A stretch of 64,000 nucleotides of DNA from an uncultured Granulosicoccaceae bacterium. GTDB taxonomy: Bacteria > Pseudomonadota > Gammaproteobacteria > Granulosicoccales > Granulosicoccaceae. Positions 8,478 through 17,911 of this stretch are shown in pieces. The notes under the pieces are model-generated. The model searched no databases and had not been told where the DNA came from. It saw only the letters and a list, made by a program, of their open reading frames with translations. The stretch spans positions 1 to 64,000 of the forward strand of contig CALHOU010000099.1 in NCBI GenBank assembly GCA_938035945.1. The letters are read 5' to 3'. Positions within the stretch are counted from its first letter, which is position 1. The number at the start of each line of letters is the position of its first letter. Both the position numbers and the translations under genes were made by a program.

Positions 8478-9488
8478 ATGAAAGCAGCCACCCTACAAAT
8501 GAGATGTGCTGGCAGCACCATTGACATCAGTGTAGAAGGCAAGCAGCACGGTCATTTAAGCCTCCCTTGCGCTACCGCCCGATCAGCCCTGGGCACCGTG
8601 CAAATACCGGTGTGCGTCATACGCAATGGCGAAGGCCCAATCGTGACCCTGCTTGCGGGCGCAAGAGGCGACGAGTTCGATGGGCAAATTGCCCTGCATG
8701 AATTTATAAGCACTCTAAAAGTTGAAGACATTCGGGGTAGTTTAATTATTGTTCCAACCATGAACCCAATCGCGGCCCGCGAACGCATGCGCTTATCGCC
8801 TGTTGATTATAAAAACCTGGACGAATGTTTCCCCGGTGATGAAACAGGTTCTATCAGCGAGCAAATGGCTGCACTGATTTTTAAAACTGTTGTGGAACCG
8901 GCCGACCTAACCATTGAGTTGCAATCCGGCGGCAGAACAAGCGTGATCACAGCCCTAGCCGCTGTGCATTTTAATGAGCAAAATTCTGCGCTACAAAAGC
9001 GCAATGAAGAGCACATGATCGCATTCGGCGCACCTTACAGCGCGCGACTATTGCCACCACATGTGGGCAGCCTGGCGAACGCTGTTAACACACTTGAAAA
9101 AGAATTCATTGCGGTACAACTCGGGGGCGGCGGCAGCGCAAATACGCGCAGTATCGAAATTGCACAAACCGGCTGTAAAAACGTGTTAGTGCAACGGGGC
9201 ATGCTCAGCAACGAACTAATACTTCGCTCTACCCGTATGCTGGAAGTCACTAGCGAAAAAAATTACGTCACCGCGCCAAGCACCGGTTTGCTAGAAATGT
9301 GCAAAGACGTTGGTGATGAAGTGTATATGGGCAGCCCAGTCGCAAAGATCATCGAACCAGGCCACACCGGCACCGCAGCGGTCGTCTTAAAAGCCGATCG
9401 CAACGGTATCTTGATGGCCCGCCATCATGGCGGGCACATTGAACAAGGTGATTGCGTTGCTATCGTTGCTGATGAGGTGCAGCGATAA
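8478..9488 (+). CDS. Succinylglutamate desuccinylase/aspartoacylase-family protein lacking zinc histidines
   Basis: A 336-residue M14-like carboxypeptidase-fold protein resembling the DoeB branch (deacylation of N-acyl diamino acids). The family's zinc site needs the His and Glu of HGDE and the His of DLHSGG. Here the first motif reads ARGDE (Arg63, Glu66) and the second ELQSGG (Gln149), so two of three ligands are changed while surrounding residues (RLSP.D.KN, GGGGSAN, LVQRGML) remain family-like. The C-terminus has a lipoyl-like beta domain (GLLEMCKDVGDEVYMGSPVAKI). It may be catalytically inactive or regulatory. The reading frame is intact. Confidence 0.85.
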   Translation: MKAATLQMRCAGSTIDISVEGKQHGHLSLPCATARSALGTVQIPVCVIRNGEGPIVTLLAGARGDEFDGQIALHEFISTLKVEDIRGSLIIVPTMNPIAARERMRLSPVDYKNLDECFPGDETGSISEQMAALIFKTVVEPADLTIELQSGGRTSVITALAAVHFNEQNSALQKRNEEHMIAFGAPYSARLLPPHVGSLANAVNTLEKEFIAVQLGGGGSANTRSIEIAQTGCKNVLVQRGMLSNELILRSTRMLEVTSEKNYVTAPSTGLLEMCKDVGDEVYMGSPVAKIIEPGHTGTAAVVLKADRNGILMARHHGGHIEQGDCVAIVADEVQR

Positions 9489-9492
9489 AAAA

Positions 9493-10179
9493 CTAAGATA
9501 CCGACGATTCAAGTTCGCTAGCCAAGGCCGCATCAAGTTTCAAACCTTGAGCCAAGTCATCCATATACTTTCTCTCGTCGGCCTTATCTAAGTCGATCAC
9601 CATCGCGGAGGCCAAATATATCTCTGCCGCCGCCTCTGGCGAATCAGCCGATGCGACAACGTCAGCAACATCGAGCGGTTTATTCAATTCCTTCATTAAA
9701 AAGGAGGTAATGTCTTGCTCCAAACCTAAGCTTTCAATTTTTGCTGTAATCAACTTTTGCTCATTGTCATCCACATGGCCATCTGATTTGGCCGCGCTAA
9801 TCATGGCTTTCACAATCGCCTCACTGCGCACATTGGCTTCTGCGTCCGCCAACAGATCGATGGGGGTGCCCGTGTCTTGAATGGTTACGTTTTGATTCTG
9901 CTGCCAATCAGTAAAAGCCTTATAAGCCAGTCCACCCACAGCGGCCACACCGCCTACTTTCAATGCAGTTCCTGTGAGCTGTCGGCCACCTTTAGTGCCC
10001 AGCAGCAGCGCCACAGCACCAGCGGCTAATGCCCCCTTACCCAGCCCGTCGAGCATGGCATCTCTTTGTTCGCCTTCAGCCGGCAAGCCGATTTTATCCT
10101 CGGCCATTTCCAGACCTTTTTTGGTCGCTGTTTGCGAGGTTTCTAATAGGTTATCGAGTATCTTTTTCGCGTCCATCAT
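9493..10179 (-). CDS. DUF533 / TerB-like protein
   Basis: A 228-residue protein if started at 10179, where AAGGAAG lies just upstream of tandem ATG codons; the track start is 15 codons longer. The N-terminal part is a membrane-associated glycine/alanine-rich segment (GKGALAAGAVALLLGTKGGRQL, about 45-85). The C-terminal half is a TerB-like helical domain with the acidic SAAKSDGHVDDNEQKLI motif, which in the TerB superfamily binds metal. This is the DUF533 (YebE-like) family, envelope-associated and of unknown biochemical role. Its stop is four bases from the stop of the convergent desuccinylase-like gene. Confidence 0.85.
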   Translation of the reverse strand: MMDAKKILDNLLETSQTATKKGLEMAEDKIGLPAEGEQRDAMLDGLGKGALAAGAVALLLGTKGGRQLTGTALKVGGVAAVGGLAYKAFTDWQQNQNVTIQDTGTPIDLLADAEANVRSEAIVKAMISAAKSDGHVDDNEQKLITAKIESLGLEQDITSFLMKELNKPLDVADVVASADSPEAAAEIYLASAMVIDLDKADERKYMDDLAQGLKLDAALASELESSVS

Positions 10180-10294
10180 GTCTTCCTTCATATTCAGTCG
10201 ATTTAGCGATAGTATGAGCCCCAATCGACTTTTTCACTAGCATCACGCGCGCACGAGCTTAATACACCTTGTTTAACCAAACATTTACACCACC

Positions 10295-11122
10295 GTGCAA
10301 GCACCTGTAAGCGTCATTATTCCAACCCATAACCGATGCGCGTCCGTTTGCTTGGCGATTGATTCGGTGTTGGCTCAAACGCTAGCACCAACGCAAGTGA
10401 TCGTTGTGGACGATGGCTCGTCTGACGACACTTGCGCCGTTATAAGGCAACGCTTCCCTAGGGTTGAGCTTATCCAACAACAAAACCACGGTGTGTCGCA
10501 TGCACGCAATCGCGCGATAGAAATCGCAAGTTCAGACTGGGTGGCCTTTCTGGATTCAGATGATCTTTGGTTTGAAAACAAACTGCAGGTGCAAATGCAT
10601 CATATAAACGCGCACCCAGAATATAGTTTATGTCATTGTGATGAGCATTGGATTCGTAATGGTAAGCGGGTTAACCCAATGAATAAACATCAAAAGCGTG
10701 GTGGCTATATTTTTGAACACTGCTTACCACTATGTGCCATCTCACCATCGGCAACCCTTATACATAAAAAACTCTTTGACGAGATAGGCGTATTCGACGA
10801 ATCACTTCCCGCTTGCGAAGACTACGACCTGTGGCTACGCATTTGTGCGAAGCATCCAGTGTTGTATGTTGATCAGGCCTTACTTGCCAAAACCGGTGGG
10901 CATGAAGATCAGCTTTCACGAAAACATTGGGGCATGGATAGGTTCAGACTCCAAGCCTTAGCTAAACTATTGCGCAGCCAAACGCTCACCGATGAGCAAT
11001 CAACATTAGCCACTCAAACGTTTAAACATAAATACGGCATCGTGCTCAATGGCGCGATCAAGCGTGGCAACACATCATTCGTTCAAGAGCTGGAAATGCA
11101 CTACGCCGAACTTGCGCAATAG
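10295..11122 (+). CDS. Family 2 glycosyltransferase
   Basis: A 275-residue GT-A fold transferase. Motifs in order: VSVIIPTHNRC at the N-terminus, VIVVDDGSSDDT (nucleotide binding), WVAFLDSDDLWF (the DxD-like metal site) and CEDYDLWLRI (the ED of the acceptor/catalytic region). It uses a nucleotide-sugar donor; donor and acceptor are unknown. It starts at GTG with no strong Shine-Dalgarno sequence. There is no membrane helix and no neighbouring polysaccharide locus, so it may act in lipopolysaccharide core or glycoconjugate decoration. DUF6164 follows after 66 bases. Confidence 0.9.
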   Translation: MQAPVSVIIPTHNRCASVCLAIDSVLAQTLAPTQVIVVDDGSSDDTCAVIRQRFPRVELIQQQNHGVSHARNRAIEIASSDWVAFLDSDDLWFENKLQVQMHHINAHPEYSLCHCDEHWIRNGKRVNPMNKHQKRGGYIFEHCLPLCAISPSATLIHKKLFDEIGVFDESLPACEDYDLWLRICAKHPVLYVDQALLAKTGGHEDQLSRKHWGMDRFRLQALAKLLRSQTLTDEQSTLATQTFKHKYGIVLNGAIKRGNTSFVQELEMHYAELAQ

Positions 11123-11188
11123 CATCAGTATAAAACCTGCGCGCATCTCGTATACTGCACCCAATAGCAACCCAAATTCGAGCCCACC

Positions 11189-11560
11189 ATGTCGGCACTA
11201 CTGTTTAGATTACGCAACGTTCCCGAGGACGAGGCAGATGATATTCGAGAATTAATGCAGCAACACCACATTGAAATCTATGAAACCAACGCAGGCAACT
11301 GGGGCATATCCATGCCCGGTATTTGGGTGCAAGATGAAACCGACCTGCCACGAGCTAAAGAGCTAGTCGCGCAATACCAGAAAGAACGGGCAATAGATGC
11401 GCGCAATGCCTACGAGGAAAACCGACGCCAAGGCACCGCGCCTAGTCTTATGCAAACCCTTAAACAGCGCCCATTGGCCATCGCCGGAATTTTTCTATTT
11501 TGCTTATTTGTGCTGTACGTGATGATCAGTCCGTTTGTAAAGCTTGCGATGAACGCGTAA
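11189..11560 (+). CDS. DUF6164 family membrane protein
   Basis: A 123-residue protein matching the DUF6164 pattern: an N-terminal soluble region, SALLFRLRNVPEDEADDIRELM, with ANxGxWGISMPGIWV, then a charged linker and a single C-terminal transmembrane helix (about 96-118, LAIAGIFLFCLFVLYVMI). The N-terminal fold resembles the signal-transducing DUF2007 type. It is a widely conserved gammaproteobacterial protein of unknown function. It is probably anchored to the inner membrane with the soluble part in the cytoplasm. Confidence 0.85.
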   Translation: MSALLFRLRNVPEDEADDIRELMQQHHIEIYETNAGNWGISMPGIWVQDETDLPRAKELVAQYQKERAIDARNAYEENRRQGTAPSLMQTLKQRPLAIAGIFLFCLFVLYVMISPFVKLAMNA

Positions 11561-11667
11561 TCCAGCTGCTAACAACCTTAGGTCACGCCAGAGCTACACA
11601 CCTGTAAGTCAATCAATTACACTGTGTATAAAGTACTAATCGCCCATTGAGAGTGTAGCGCCACAAT

Positions 11668-12651
11668 ATGAAAGCCATTCAAGTAGATAAAAACGACGAC
11701 GGAAAAGTGAGTGCGGCCCTGGTTGATCTGGACCCTTCTAGTTTGCCTGACGGTGATGTGACCGTAGCCGTTGACTATTCCACTCTCAATTATAAGGACG
11801 GGCTTGTACTTAGTGGCTTGGGTGGTTTGGTTCGAAACTATCCACACATTCCAGGTATTGATTTCGCCGGCTCTGTTATCGAGAGTCAAAACGATGCTTA
11901 TAAAGCAGGTGACAAAGTAGTTCTAACCGGTTGGCGTGTGGGTGAAACACATTGGGGTGGTTATGCTGAACAAGCGCGAGTGAACGCAGATTGGTTAACG
12001 CCATTGCCTGCTGGACTCGACCCACGTCAAGCCATGGCAATTGGCACAGCAGGCGTCGCTGCCATGCTTGGGGTGATGGCGCTCGAAGACGCCGGTATGA
12101 ACAAAGACCAAGGACCCGTATTAGTCACCGGCGCCGCGGGTGGTGTTGGCTCAATCGCTTGTGCATTGCTTGCGGCAACGGGTTACGAAGTTGAAGCGGT
12201 GACGGGCCGAGAATCCAGTGCCGAACACCTGCGCTCTCTTGGGGTTGCTACCATCACATCCAGAGCAGATGTAGAAACGCCGAACGGCAAACCGTTGAAC
12301 AAAGAACGCTGGGCAGGGTGTGTTGATTCGGTCGGTGGCGGTATGTTGGCAAACGTGCTCACGCAAATGAAATACGGCTCTTCGGTGGCAGCAATTGGTC
12401 TTGCCGGTGGTGCGGGATTGGACACTACCGTGATTCCGTTCCTTTTAAGAGGCGTTAATTTGCTAGGTATCGATTCTGTCATGTGCCCCGCACCTAGGCG
12501 TGCCATTGCATGGCAACGACTGGCATCTGAGCTGCCCATAAATAAGCTAGAGGCCATGGTTGATGAGGTTGCGTTGGCCGACCTACCGAGCTTGGCGTCG
12601 GCTATATTGGCAGGGCAAATACAAGGTAGAACGGTGGTTCGAGTGAGTTGA
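11668..12651 (+). CDS. acuI: Acrylyl-CoA reductase (AcuI/YhdH-type MDR)
   Basis: A 327-residue zinc-free medium-chain dehydrogenase/reductase. AcuI/YhdH enzymes reduce acrylyl-CoA to propionyl-CoA with NADPH, detoxifying acrylate, for example from DMSP breakdown in marine bacteria. Visible signs: STLNYKDGL near residue 40 (family signature), HIPGIDFAGSV, the cofactor motif VLVTGAAGGVGSIACALLA, and the closing GRTVVRVS. The YhdH-specific LNYKD and GWRVGETHWGG strings are present. No DMSP lyase is nearby, so acrylate could come from other sources. It appears monocistronic. Confidence 0.87.
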   Translation: MKAIQVDKNDDGKVSAALVDLDPSSLPDGDVTVAVDYSTLNYKDGLVLSGLGGLVRNYPHIPGIDFAGSVIESQNDAYKAGDKVVLTGWRVGETHWGGYAEQARVNADWLTPLPAGLDPRQAMAIGTAGVAAMLGVMALEDAGMNKDQGPVLVTGAAGGVGSIACALLAATGYEVEAVTGRESSAEHLRSLGVATITSRADVETPNGKPLNKERWAGCVDSVGGGMLANVLTQMKYGSSVAAIGLAGGAGLDTTVIPFLLRGVNLLGIDSVMCPAPRRAIAWQRLASELPINKLEAMVDEVALADLPSLASAILAGQIQGRTVVRVS

Positions 12652-12962
12652 GCGGCCTCGCTTTGCAATCGCGTAACCAAATCTTCGGCTCAGGATTCTG
12701 CAATAGGTCCGATTCTAGCTATAACTCCAGCGTGTCACATTGAGTAACACATGAGCTAATGCTAGGGGTTAGTAATAGGTGGTTTGACGCCCCTATTCCT
12801 ACGAAATGATTCACAAAATTAAGGTTTGTTTAAGGTTGTCAAGCTACAGTACTTTGATGTGATGCACTTGTAAATTTTCGTGCCAACACATTTTTAGCTC
12901 CTTGGTAGCTGTAGCGGAGCTCGCTGACTGACAACCGGCTTCAATATCTTCTAGAGAAAATA
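12652..12962. other. Intergenic region ahead of the GH16 gene
   Basis: About 310 bases with no supported ORF. AGCTCC/GGAGCT arms (12896-12921) could form a hairpin in the 5' leader of the GH16 gene. TTGTCA near 12836 could serve as a -35 element but no convincing -10 is paired with it. Nothing else was recognised. Confidence 0.4.
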
Positions 12963-14429
12963 ATGCGAACAACATTCATCGGCCTGTTTCTTCTGTCCAT
13001 CGCGGCTATGCCGGTTGCAGCTGATAACCAGAAACCTACCGCTGTAAACGGCGTATCTGCCACAGCGATATCAAGTAGCTCCATCCGAGTGACATGGAAC
13101 AAGCCCTGGGACAACGTCGGTATTCGTGGCTACAACGTTTACCGAAACGGCGCTTACTACGCCACCGTATTCGATACCAACTTTGTAGACACAAAAGTGT
13201 CCGCGAACAACACATACCGTTATGGCATTGTTGCTTTCGATGAAGCGAGAAATTTCAACAGCGTATCGCAAGAGTCATCAGCAACGCCCAGCGGTGGTTC
13301 AAACGATGATCAAGGCAGCGCACCTCCACCCCCGGCACCCAGCAACGGCGCTGTTAACAGCCCCGATGGTTTGTATGCCGAAGTGCAAGGTGGCAATAAA
13401 GCCAAAATTAAATGGCGTGCTCCAAGCGGTAACATCCGTGCGTATAACGTTTATAAAAACGACAGTTATATCGCAACCGTGTTTACACCTGAGTACATTG
13501 CCGACAACCTGACGTGGGGTCAGGACTATACGTTTTTCGTCACCGCCATCTCTCACGATAAACGTTTTTCACAGAAGTCAGAAAGACTAACAGTTAACAC
13601 AGCCAACGGCTCTTCGCAGCCGCAGGTCAGGCTAAACGACCAGCCGCAAAATGATCAGCCTGCTGACGATCAGTCGGTTAACAACAGCAGCTCGGTGCCT
13701 GATGGCTATAAGCTGGTGTTCTCTGACGAATTTAATAATTACAGCCTTGACTCATCTAAGTGGAATTCAAAATACCGCTGGGGACCAGGCTGGACGATAA
13801 ACGGTGAAAAACAATACTACGTTGACCGTATCAACAACCCAGACTTTGGTCATTCACCGTTTGAGTTTGATGGCAATCATATGACCATCACAGCGGTTAA
13901 AACACCTGAGCATTTACGCTCAAGTGCGAACTGGAAGCCTTATCTTTCCGGTGCGCTAACCACGTATAACAAATTTAAGATGAAGTACGGCTATGTTGAA
14001 ATGCGGGCCAAATTACCAAAGGGTCGTGGCTTGTGGTCTGCATTTTGGTTGTTACACCAGAAAGACAACGACCGTCGTCCTGAAATCGATGTAGTGGAAT
14101 ACATTGGTAGTAAGCCCGATCGTGTTTACAACACGTATCACCACTATGAAAATTGGAATTTAAAATCAACGCCGTCGTTTGAAGCGAAGGGCCCAGACTA
14201 CTCACAAGACTTCCACACCTACGCAGTAAAATGGGAGCCTGGCAAAATCACCTGGTATGTTGATGGCAAAGAACGTAACTCACACAGCAATGGCAATGTG
14301 TCATGGGAAGACATGTATTTGCTAGTGAATCTGGCGGTTGGCGGCTGGTGGCCGGGTGACCCCGATGGCAATACCAATTTTCCGGCTCGATTCAAAATCG
14401 ACTACATACGGGCCTATCAGAAGAACTAG
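12963..14429 (+). CDS. Secreted GH16 beta-glucanase with two Fn3-like modules
   Basis: A 488-residue secreted enzyme. Signal peptide 1-20 (FLLSIAAMPVAA), then two fibronectin type III-like modules (about 22-108 and 130-215) that share the string YNVYxN.xYxATVF, Pro/Asn/Gln-rich linkers (about 110-130 and 215-245), and a C-terminal GH16 domain (about 247-488). The catalytic motif is PEIDVVEYIG, the EIDxxE type of laminarinases and related beta-1,3-glucanases, with GRGLWSAFWLL before it. It likely hydrolyses algal or microbial beta-glucans outside the cell. It has its own terminator and no TonB or PUL genes beside it. Confidence 0.92.
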   Translation: MRTTFIGLFLLSIAAMPVAADNQKPTAVNGVSATAISSSSIRVTWNKPWDNVGIRGYNVYRNGAYYATVFDTNFVDTKVSANNTYRYGIVAFDEARNFNSVSQESSATPSGGSNDDQGSAPPPPAPSNGAVNSPDGLYAEVQGGNKAKIKWRAPSGNIRAYNVYKNDSYIATVFTPEYIADNLTWGQDYTFFVTAISHDKRFSQKSERLTVNTANGSSQPQVRLNDQPQNDQPADDQSVNNSSSVPDGYKLVFSDEFNNYSLDSSKWNSKYRWGPGWTINGEKQYYVDRINNPDFGHSPFEFDGNHMTITAVKTPEHLRSSANWKPYLSGALTTYNKFKMKYGYVEMRAKLPKGRGLWSAFWLLHQKDNDRRPEIDVVEYIGSKPDRVYNTYHHYENWNLKSTPSFEAKGPDYSQDFHTYAVKWEPGKITWYVDGKERNSHSNGNVSWEDMYLLVNLAVGGWWPGDPDGNTNFPARFKIDYIRAYQKN

Positions 14430-14460
14430 GCACGGTAGCCTTATCTAAAGTAAACCTACG

Positions 14461-14487
14461 GGCGGCTCACGAAGCCGCCTTTTTTTT
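14461..14487 (+). terminator. Intrinsic terminator after the GH16 gene
   Basis: GGCGGCT-CACGA-AGCCGCC hairpin followed by eight T residues, 31 bases past the stop. Confidence 0.88.
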
Positions 14488-14564
14488 GGCCGACTGCCCA
14501 ACACTTTGGCCCTAAGCCACTCCCCGCAGCATCTTTAGCTCGGTAGACTGCAAGGCATTACTTA

Positions 14565-16100
14565 TTGCCACGCGGCCGAGCCATGCCACAGTCAACAACC
14601 GCAGTATCCGCCACTCAGAACCCGTTTGGGGCCTCTGTGAAGGCTTATCGCGCGGGTATCGCCAGCTTGGCTCTTATCGTCCTTCTAGGCTGCCAAAGCC
14701 CTTCAACACCAAACAGTTTGGTGGTTGCATCCGACCCACTACCCATTGTTGTGACGAAGTACGCATCTTACGGTGGTGCGGCTGATTTGGATTGGAACGT
14801 GCGCATGCCAGAGCTGTTTGTCCGTGCTCGCACATTGGTACAACAACATACCGGTGTTGATCTTTCTGATGTAACTTTGAACATCGCGAGCGACGATGTC
14901 ATTACTAAAGAAGTGGCGCATGAAACAGGGCGCTTGGTGCACAATCAATTTAGTAACCGCGAATTCGCCAGCCGCTTTTTAGATTCGGTTGTTAACCAAC
15001 AAAGCGGAACCTATGCAGCGGTTTACGCGGTGCGCAAGAATGAAGTCATGGTCAGTTCCACCGTGATGGAAGCGTATCGGCGATCATTACCTACGGAATT
15101 AGCTACTCAAGAAGCGGCTATTCTAACCTTGCTTATCCACGAACTCGTCCACGCCGCTGACGACAAGCGTTATAACATTCATAAAAATCGCGACTTGAAT
15201 TTTCGCGCATCATTCGCACAATCTGCCGCATTCGAAGGTCACGCCCAGTTTGTTACGCGAAAAATATGTGCACAAGCAGGCTGCTTACCCGGATTAGCCG
15301 CACTTGAACATTTTATGTTTGGCGATAGAAACCCACCAAACGATCTAACGCAAAGCGTACAAGCGATCAGTCGAAACGTGCTTGAATATTCTTACATAGA
15401 AGGCGAACGTTTTATTTCCGAACTCGCAAAGCGCAACAACGGGCAGCAACTGATAGCGCAGCTACTTCACAGCCCACCAAAGGACCCCATCCAGATTATC
15501 GATCCGGATAGTTACCCCAACACTCAGCGCGAACGCCGCAACCAACAACTGATTGCCGCGAGCAATAGTTTTGATCACCCTTGGTTAAAAGTGCCATGGA
15601 CAACCGTGCAAACCTCGCCGCTAAAAGGGGTGAACTTAAGAACAGACCCAAGCCGTCGCAACGCAGCGGTAGAAGGTTTTACAAAACTGATTACATCCAT
15701 GGTTGCGCTGCAAATCTATAACGAAGCACAACCGAGTTTAATGCCCATTGAATTAACGCTAATGCGAGCAAAATCTGATGACATGGCAAAATTCATGGCC
15801 AGAACCCTACACGACAATTTACAGGCCCAAGGCACGCAAACCACGAACGACGGTAAGTTAGCCAAGGTGAACGGCGATGTGAATAGACAACCGGCATTGT
15901 TATACGTCACGCGAGAAGCCAGGCCGAACAACGAGACCTATTACACATTGGTTGGTGTAAGCGGGATGAGCGTAGTACAAATTGCGGGTGCTGGAAACTC
16001 AGACAACGAGGGCTTGTTTGTTGACTATATTGACCAAATTCTACTGAGTTTAAGTGGCTTACCGATTGAACCGCTTGCGAAAGTAAACTACCAGCGCTAA
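14565..16100 (+). CDS. Lipoprotein with HExxH...E zinc-peptidase signature
   Basis: A 511-residue predicted lipoprotein of unknown family. The lipobox VLLGC places the lipidated Cys at residue 43; the 24 residues before the signal helix are unusual, and GTG at 14637 (VKAYRAG) is a better secretory start. Residues 192-196 are HELVH (LLIHELVHAADDKR) and Glu224 lies in AFEGHAQFV. This order, HELxHA.DD ... EGxA, matches gluzincin-like metallopeptidases. The rest has no recognised domain; a C-terminal beta/alpha part ends near residue 505. It is convergent with the HNH gene, the stops overlapping by four bases. Proteolytic activity is inferred, not known. Confidence 0.75.
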   Translation: MPRGRAMPQSTTAVSATQNPFGASVKAYRAGIASLALIVLLGCQSPSTPNSLVVASDPLPIVVTKYASYGGAADLDWNVRMPELFVRARTLVQQHTGVDLSDVTLNIASDDVITKEVAHETGRLVHNQFSNREFASRFLDSVVNQQSGTYAAVYAVRKNEVMVSSTVMEAYRRSLPTELATQEAAILTLLIHELVHAADDKRYNIHKNRDLNFRASFAQSAAFEGHAQFVTRKICAQAGCLPGLAALEHFMFGDRNPPNDLTQSVQAISRNVLEYSYIEGERFISELAKRNNGQQLIAQLLHSPPKDPIQIIDPDSYPNTQRERRNQQLIAASNSFDHPWLKVPWTTVQTSPLKGVNLRTDPSRRNAAVEGFTKLITSMVALQIYNEAQPSLMPIELTLMRAKSDDMAKFMARTLHDNLQAQGTQTTNDGKLAKVNGDVNRQPALLYVTREARPNNETYYTLVGVSGMSVVQIAGAGNSDNEGLFVDYIDQILLSLSGLPIEPLAKVNYQR

Positions 16101-16648
16101 CACCAGCTCACGCGTTTGGAAAATCGCGTTTTTAGAAAGTCCATTTGATCAGCCAACACATCGCGGTTGGACAAATAGAAGAACTCGTATCGGTTTGGAG
16201 CGAACGGTATGGCAAGTAGTTCCATGTTTGCTTCTTCCGGCGTTTTGCTGCCCTTTCGATTATTGCAACGACGACAGGCCGTCACGCAATTAGTCCATCG
16301 ATCACGGCCACCTCTGGAAGTTGGTATAACGTGATCGCGCGATAAATCACGCATCGGAAAATCGACACCGCAATACATGCAAACTTGTTGATCGCGCGCA
16401 AACAATAAAGAATTGGTTAAAGGTGGCGTGAAGGTTGTGGCATCAACCCGCCCGTCGCAGGCGATGATGCTCGGTAGTTCGAGAACAGAACGAGCCCCGA
16501 CACTATTGTAGCCACCGCGTATGGTATGGATAGTTTCACCGAGACTCCAGATCACTTGATCTTTGACCATAAGCGTTGCAGTTTCCTGCCAGGTCAGCCA
16601 AGCGATTGGTGTACCGGCCTTATTCAGACGTAGTACTTTGGCATTCAT
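16097..16648 (-). CDS. HNH endonuclease family protein
   Basis: A protein of about 183 residues with a C-terminal HNH nuclease module. A zinc knuckle pair CMYCG...CRRCN encloses the HNH core DHVIPTSRGGRDRWTN, with the conserved DH and N of the beta-beta-alpha metal motif. The N-terminal MNAKVLRLNKAGTPIAWLTW matches the widespread stand-alone bacterial HNH proteins found near housekeeping genes. The start is uncertain: ATG 16648 fits homologues, GTG 16675 has GAGGAGG very close by, and the track start is at 16699. Cellular role unknown; no restriction or phage genes are adjacent. Confidence 0.85.
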   Translation of the reverse strand: MNAKVLRLNKAGTPIAWLTWQETATLMVKDQVIWSLGETIHTIRGGYNSVGARSVLELPSIIACDGRVDATTFTPPLTNSLLFARDQQVCMYCGVDFPMRDLSRDHVIPTSRGGRDRWTNCVTACRRCNNRKGSKTPEEANMELLAIPFAPNRYEFFYLSNRDVLADQMDFLKTRFSKRVSWC

Positions 16649-16748
16649 GACTTGTTCTTTTTGCTTGTAATACACAGCCTCCTCACCCATGTATAACACA
16701 TAAAACCGGTAACGTTAACCAGCAAAGCAATAACAAGATGTAAAACAG

Positions 16749-17804
16749 TTAGAAAAGTGCCTGCTCCCAATGCTTGCGAACTCCACGTATTAAGTTGGTC
16801 GCAGCAAGGTCCGCCGAAATCGCAATTTTGCGGAATCTACGCCATGGATGATGGGCTTCCATATGGCGACGCTCCTGTAACAACCAAGCCAAGGACTCAC
16901 CAACGGTATCGAACATGACCTCAGGCGCATAAGCCGTTTCCCATGCACAGCGAGCGGCTTTTCCTCGATCGGCAGACTCATCAGAGATTGAACGCAGAAT
17001 CGATGGTATGGATTTGATATCACGCTCATCGACTCGCACCGCGAAATCCCAATTGACATGCGGCGTTGGTACCCACTGATTGGCGATAATTACTGGTGCA
17101 ACACCTGCCTCCATGGTCTCAAACAGTCGATAAGATGATGTACCTATCCCGCGTGGGCAAAGCATGAAATGACTCTCTGCCATGGTTTTCGCAAAGTTAG
17201 CGCCTTGTGCCGCTTTCGTATCAACCGTGCAATCCCACACATTGAATTCAGATGTATCTTGAACACCCTTGCTGGCATCCATCAACGCCATCACATCACG
17301 ACGACAACGATGACTAGCTGAACCCACAAAAGAAAACAACCAACGTTTTTCAAGGTTCCATGTGTGCACGTCTTTTATAAAGTCGTTTGGTGTTTCGAGG
17401 TATGGAAAAGCCACTTGCTTAGTGTGTTGAAAAAAACGTCGAGGCATTGAACAATACAAACCTGGTAAAGCCGACCAAGGCTTATCTGATTCGTTATACA
17501 TGAACGTTTTTTCGGGGTATTGCAAAGTCAGTGGGTGCTGACGAACTTTTTTATATAAGTAGTCATCAAAGTGTGTGTTCTCTACAAACACTATGATGTC
17601 CGCTTCTTCAGCAGAATCACACAAGCTATGGTTGCCCAACTGATCCATGGCAGCCATGCTGCACAAGGCATCGAGCATCTCGTGTGTTTCGTATGCAGAT
17701 GTCGCCAGAATTTTCATAACAACAGGACGTCCCGTTTGTGAATGTCGATGAACACTAAGCTCACCTTCCTTAACTGAAGTTATCGTCCAATAAGTAGACT
17801 TCAA
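16749..17804 (-). CDS. Exostosin-like glycosyltransferase
   Basis: A 351-residue protein resembling the bacterial members of the exostosin (GT47-type) family. The diagnostic region is FMLCPRGIGTSSYRLFETME, followed by GVAPVII, which matches the family's 'CPrG.g..s.R..eal..G.iPVi' donor-binding block. EEADIIVFVENTH and LFSFVGSASHRCRRD are further conserved pieces. The track start is a TTG; ATG 17717 (MKILATSAYETHE) is an alternative start that begins at the first beta strand. No polysaccharide cluster is adjacent apart from the ABC exporter, which is transcribed in the same direction upstream. Confidence 0.75.
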   Translation of the reverse strand: MKSTYWTITSVKEGELSVHRHSQTGRPVVMKILATSAYETHEMLDALCSMAAMDQLGNHSLCDSAEEADIIVFVENTHFDDYLYKKVRQHPLTLQYPEKTFMYNESDKPWSALPGLYCSMPRRFFQHTKQVAFPYLETPNDFIKDVHTWNLEKRWLFSFVGSASHRCRRDVMALMDASKGVQDTSEFNVWDCTVDTKAAQGANFAKTMAESHFMLCPRGIGTSSYRLFETMEAGVAPVIIANQWVPTPHVNWDFAVRVDERDIKSIPSILRSISDESADRGKAARCAWETAYAPEVMFDTVGESLAWLLQERRHMEAHHPWRRFRKIAISADLAATNLIRGVRKHWEQALF

Positions 17805-17895
17805 CAGGCAATGAAAGTGCCGTAGTGAAACACCTCACACTCTTTATAGCAGGAGGCCTTAAGCCGTGTGAAATGAACGGGAAAATTACCCAAAA

Positions 17896-17911
17896 GGGTG
17901 TGTTTACACCC
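17896..17911 (-). terminator. Possible terminator at the end of the ABC exporter gene
   Basis: On the minus strand GGGTGT-AAAC-ACACCC is followed by TTTT. The stem is only six base pairs and contains the stop codon, so termination would be weak. Confidence 0.4.
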
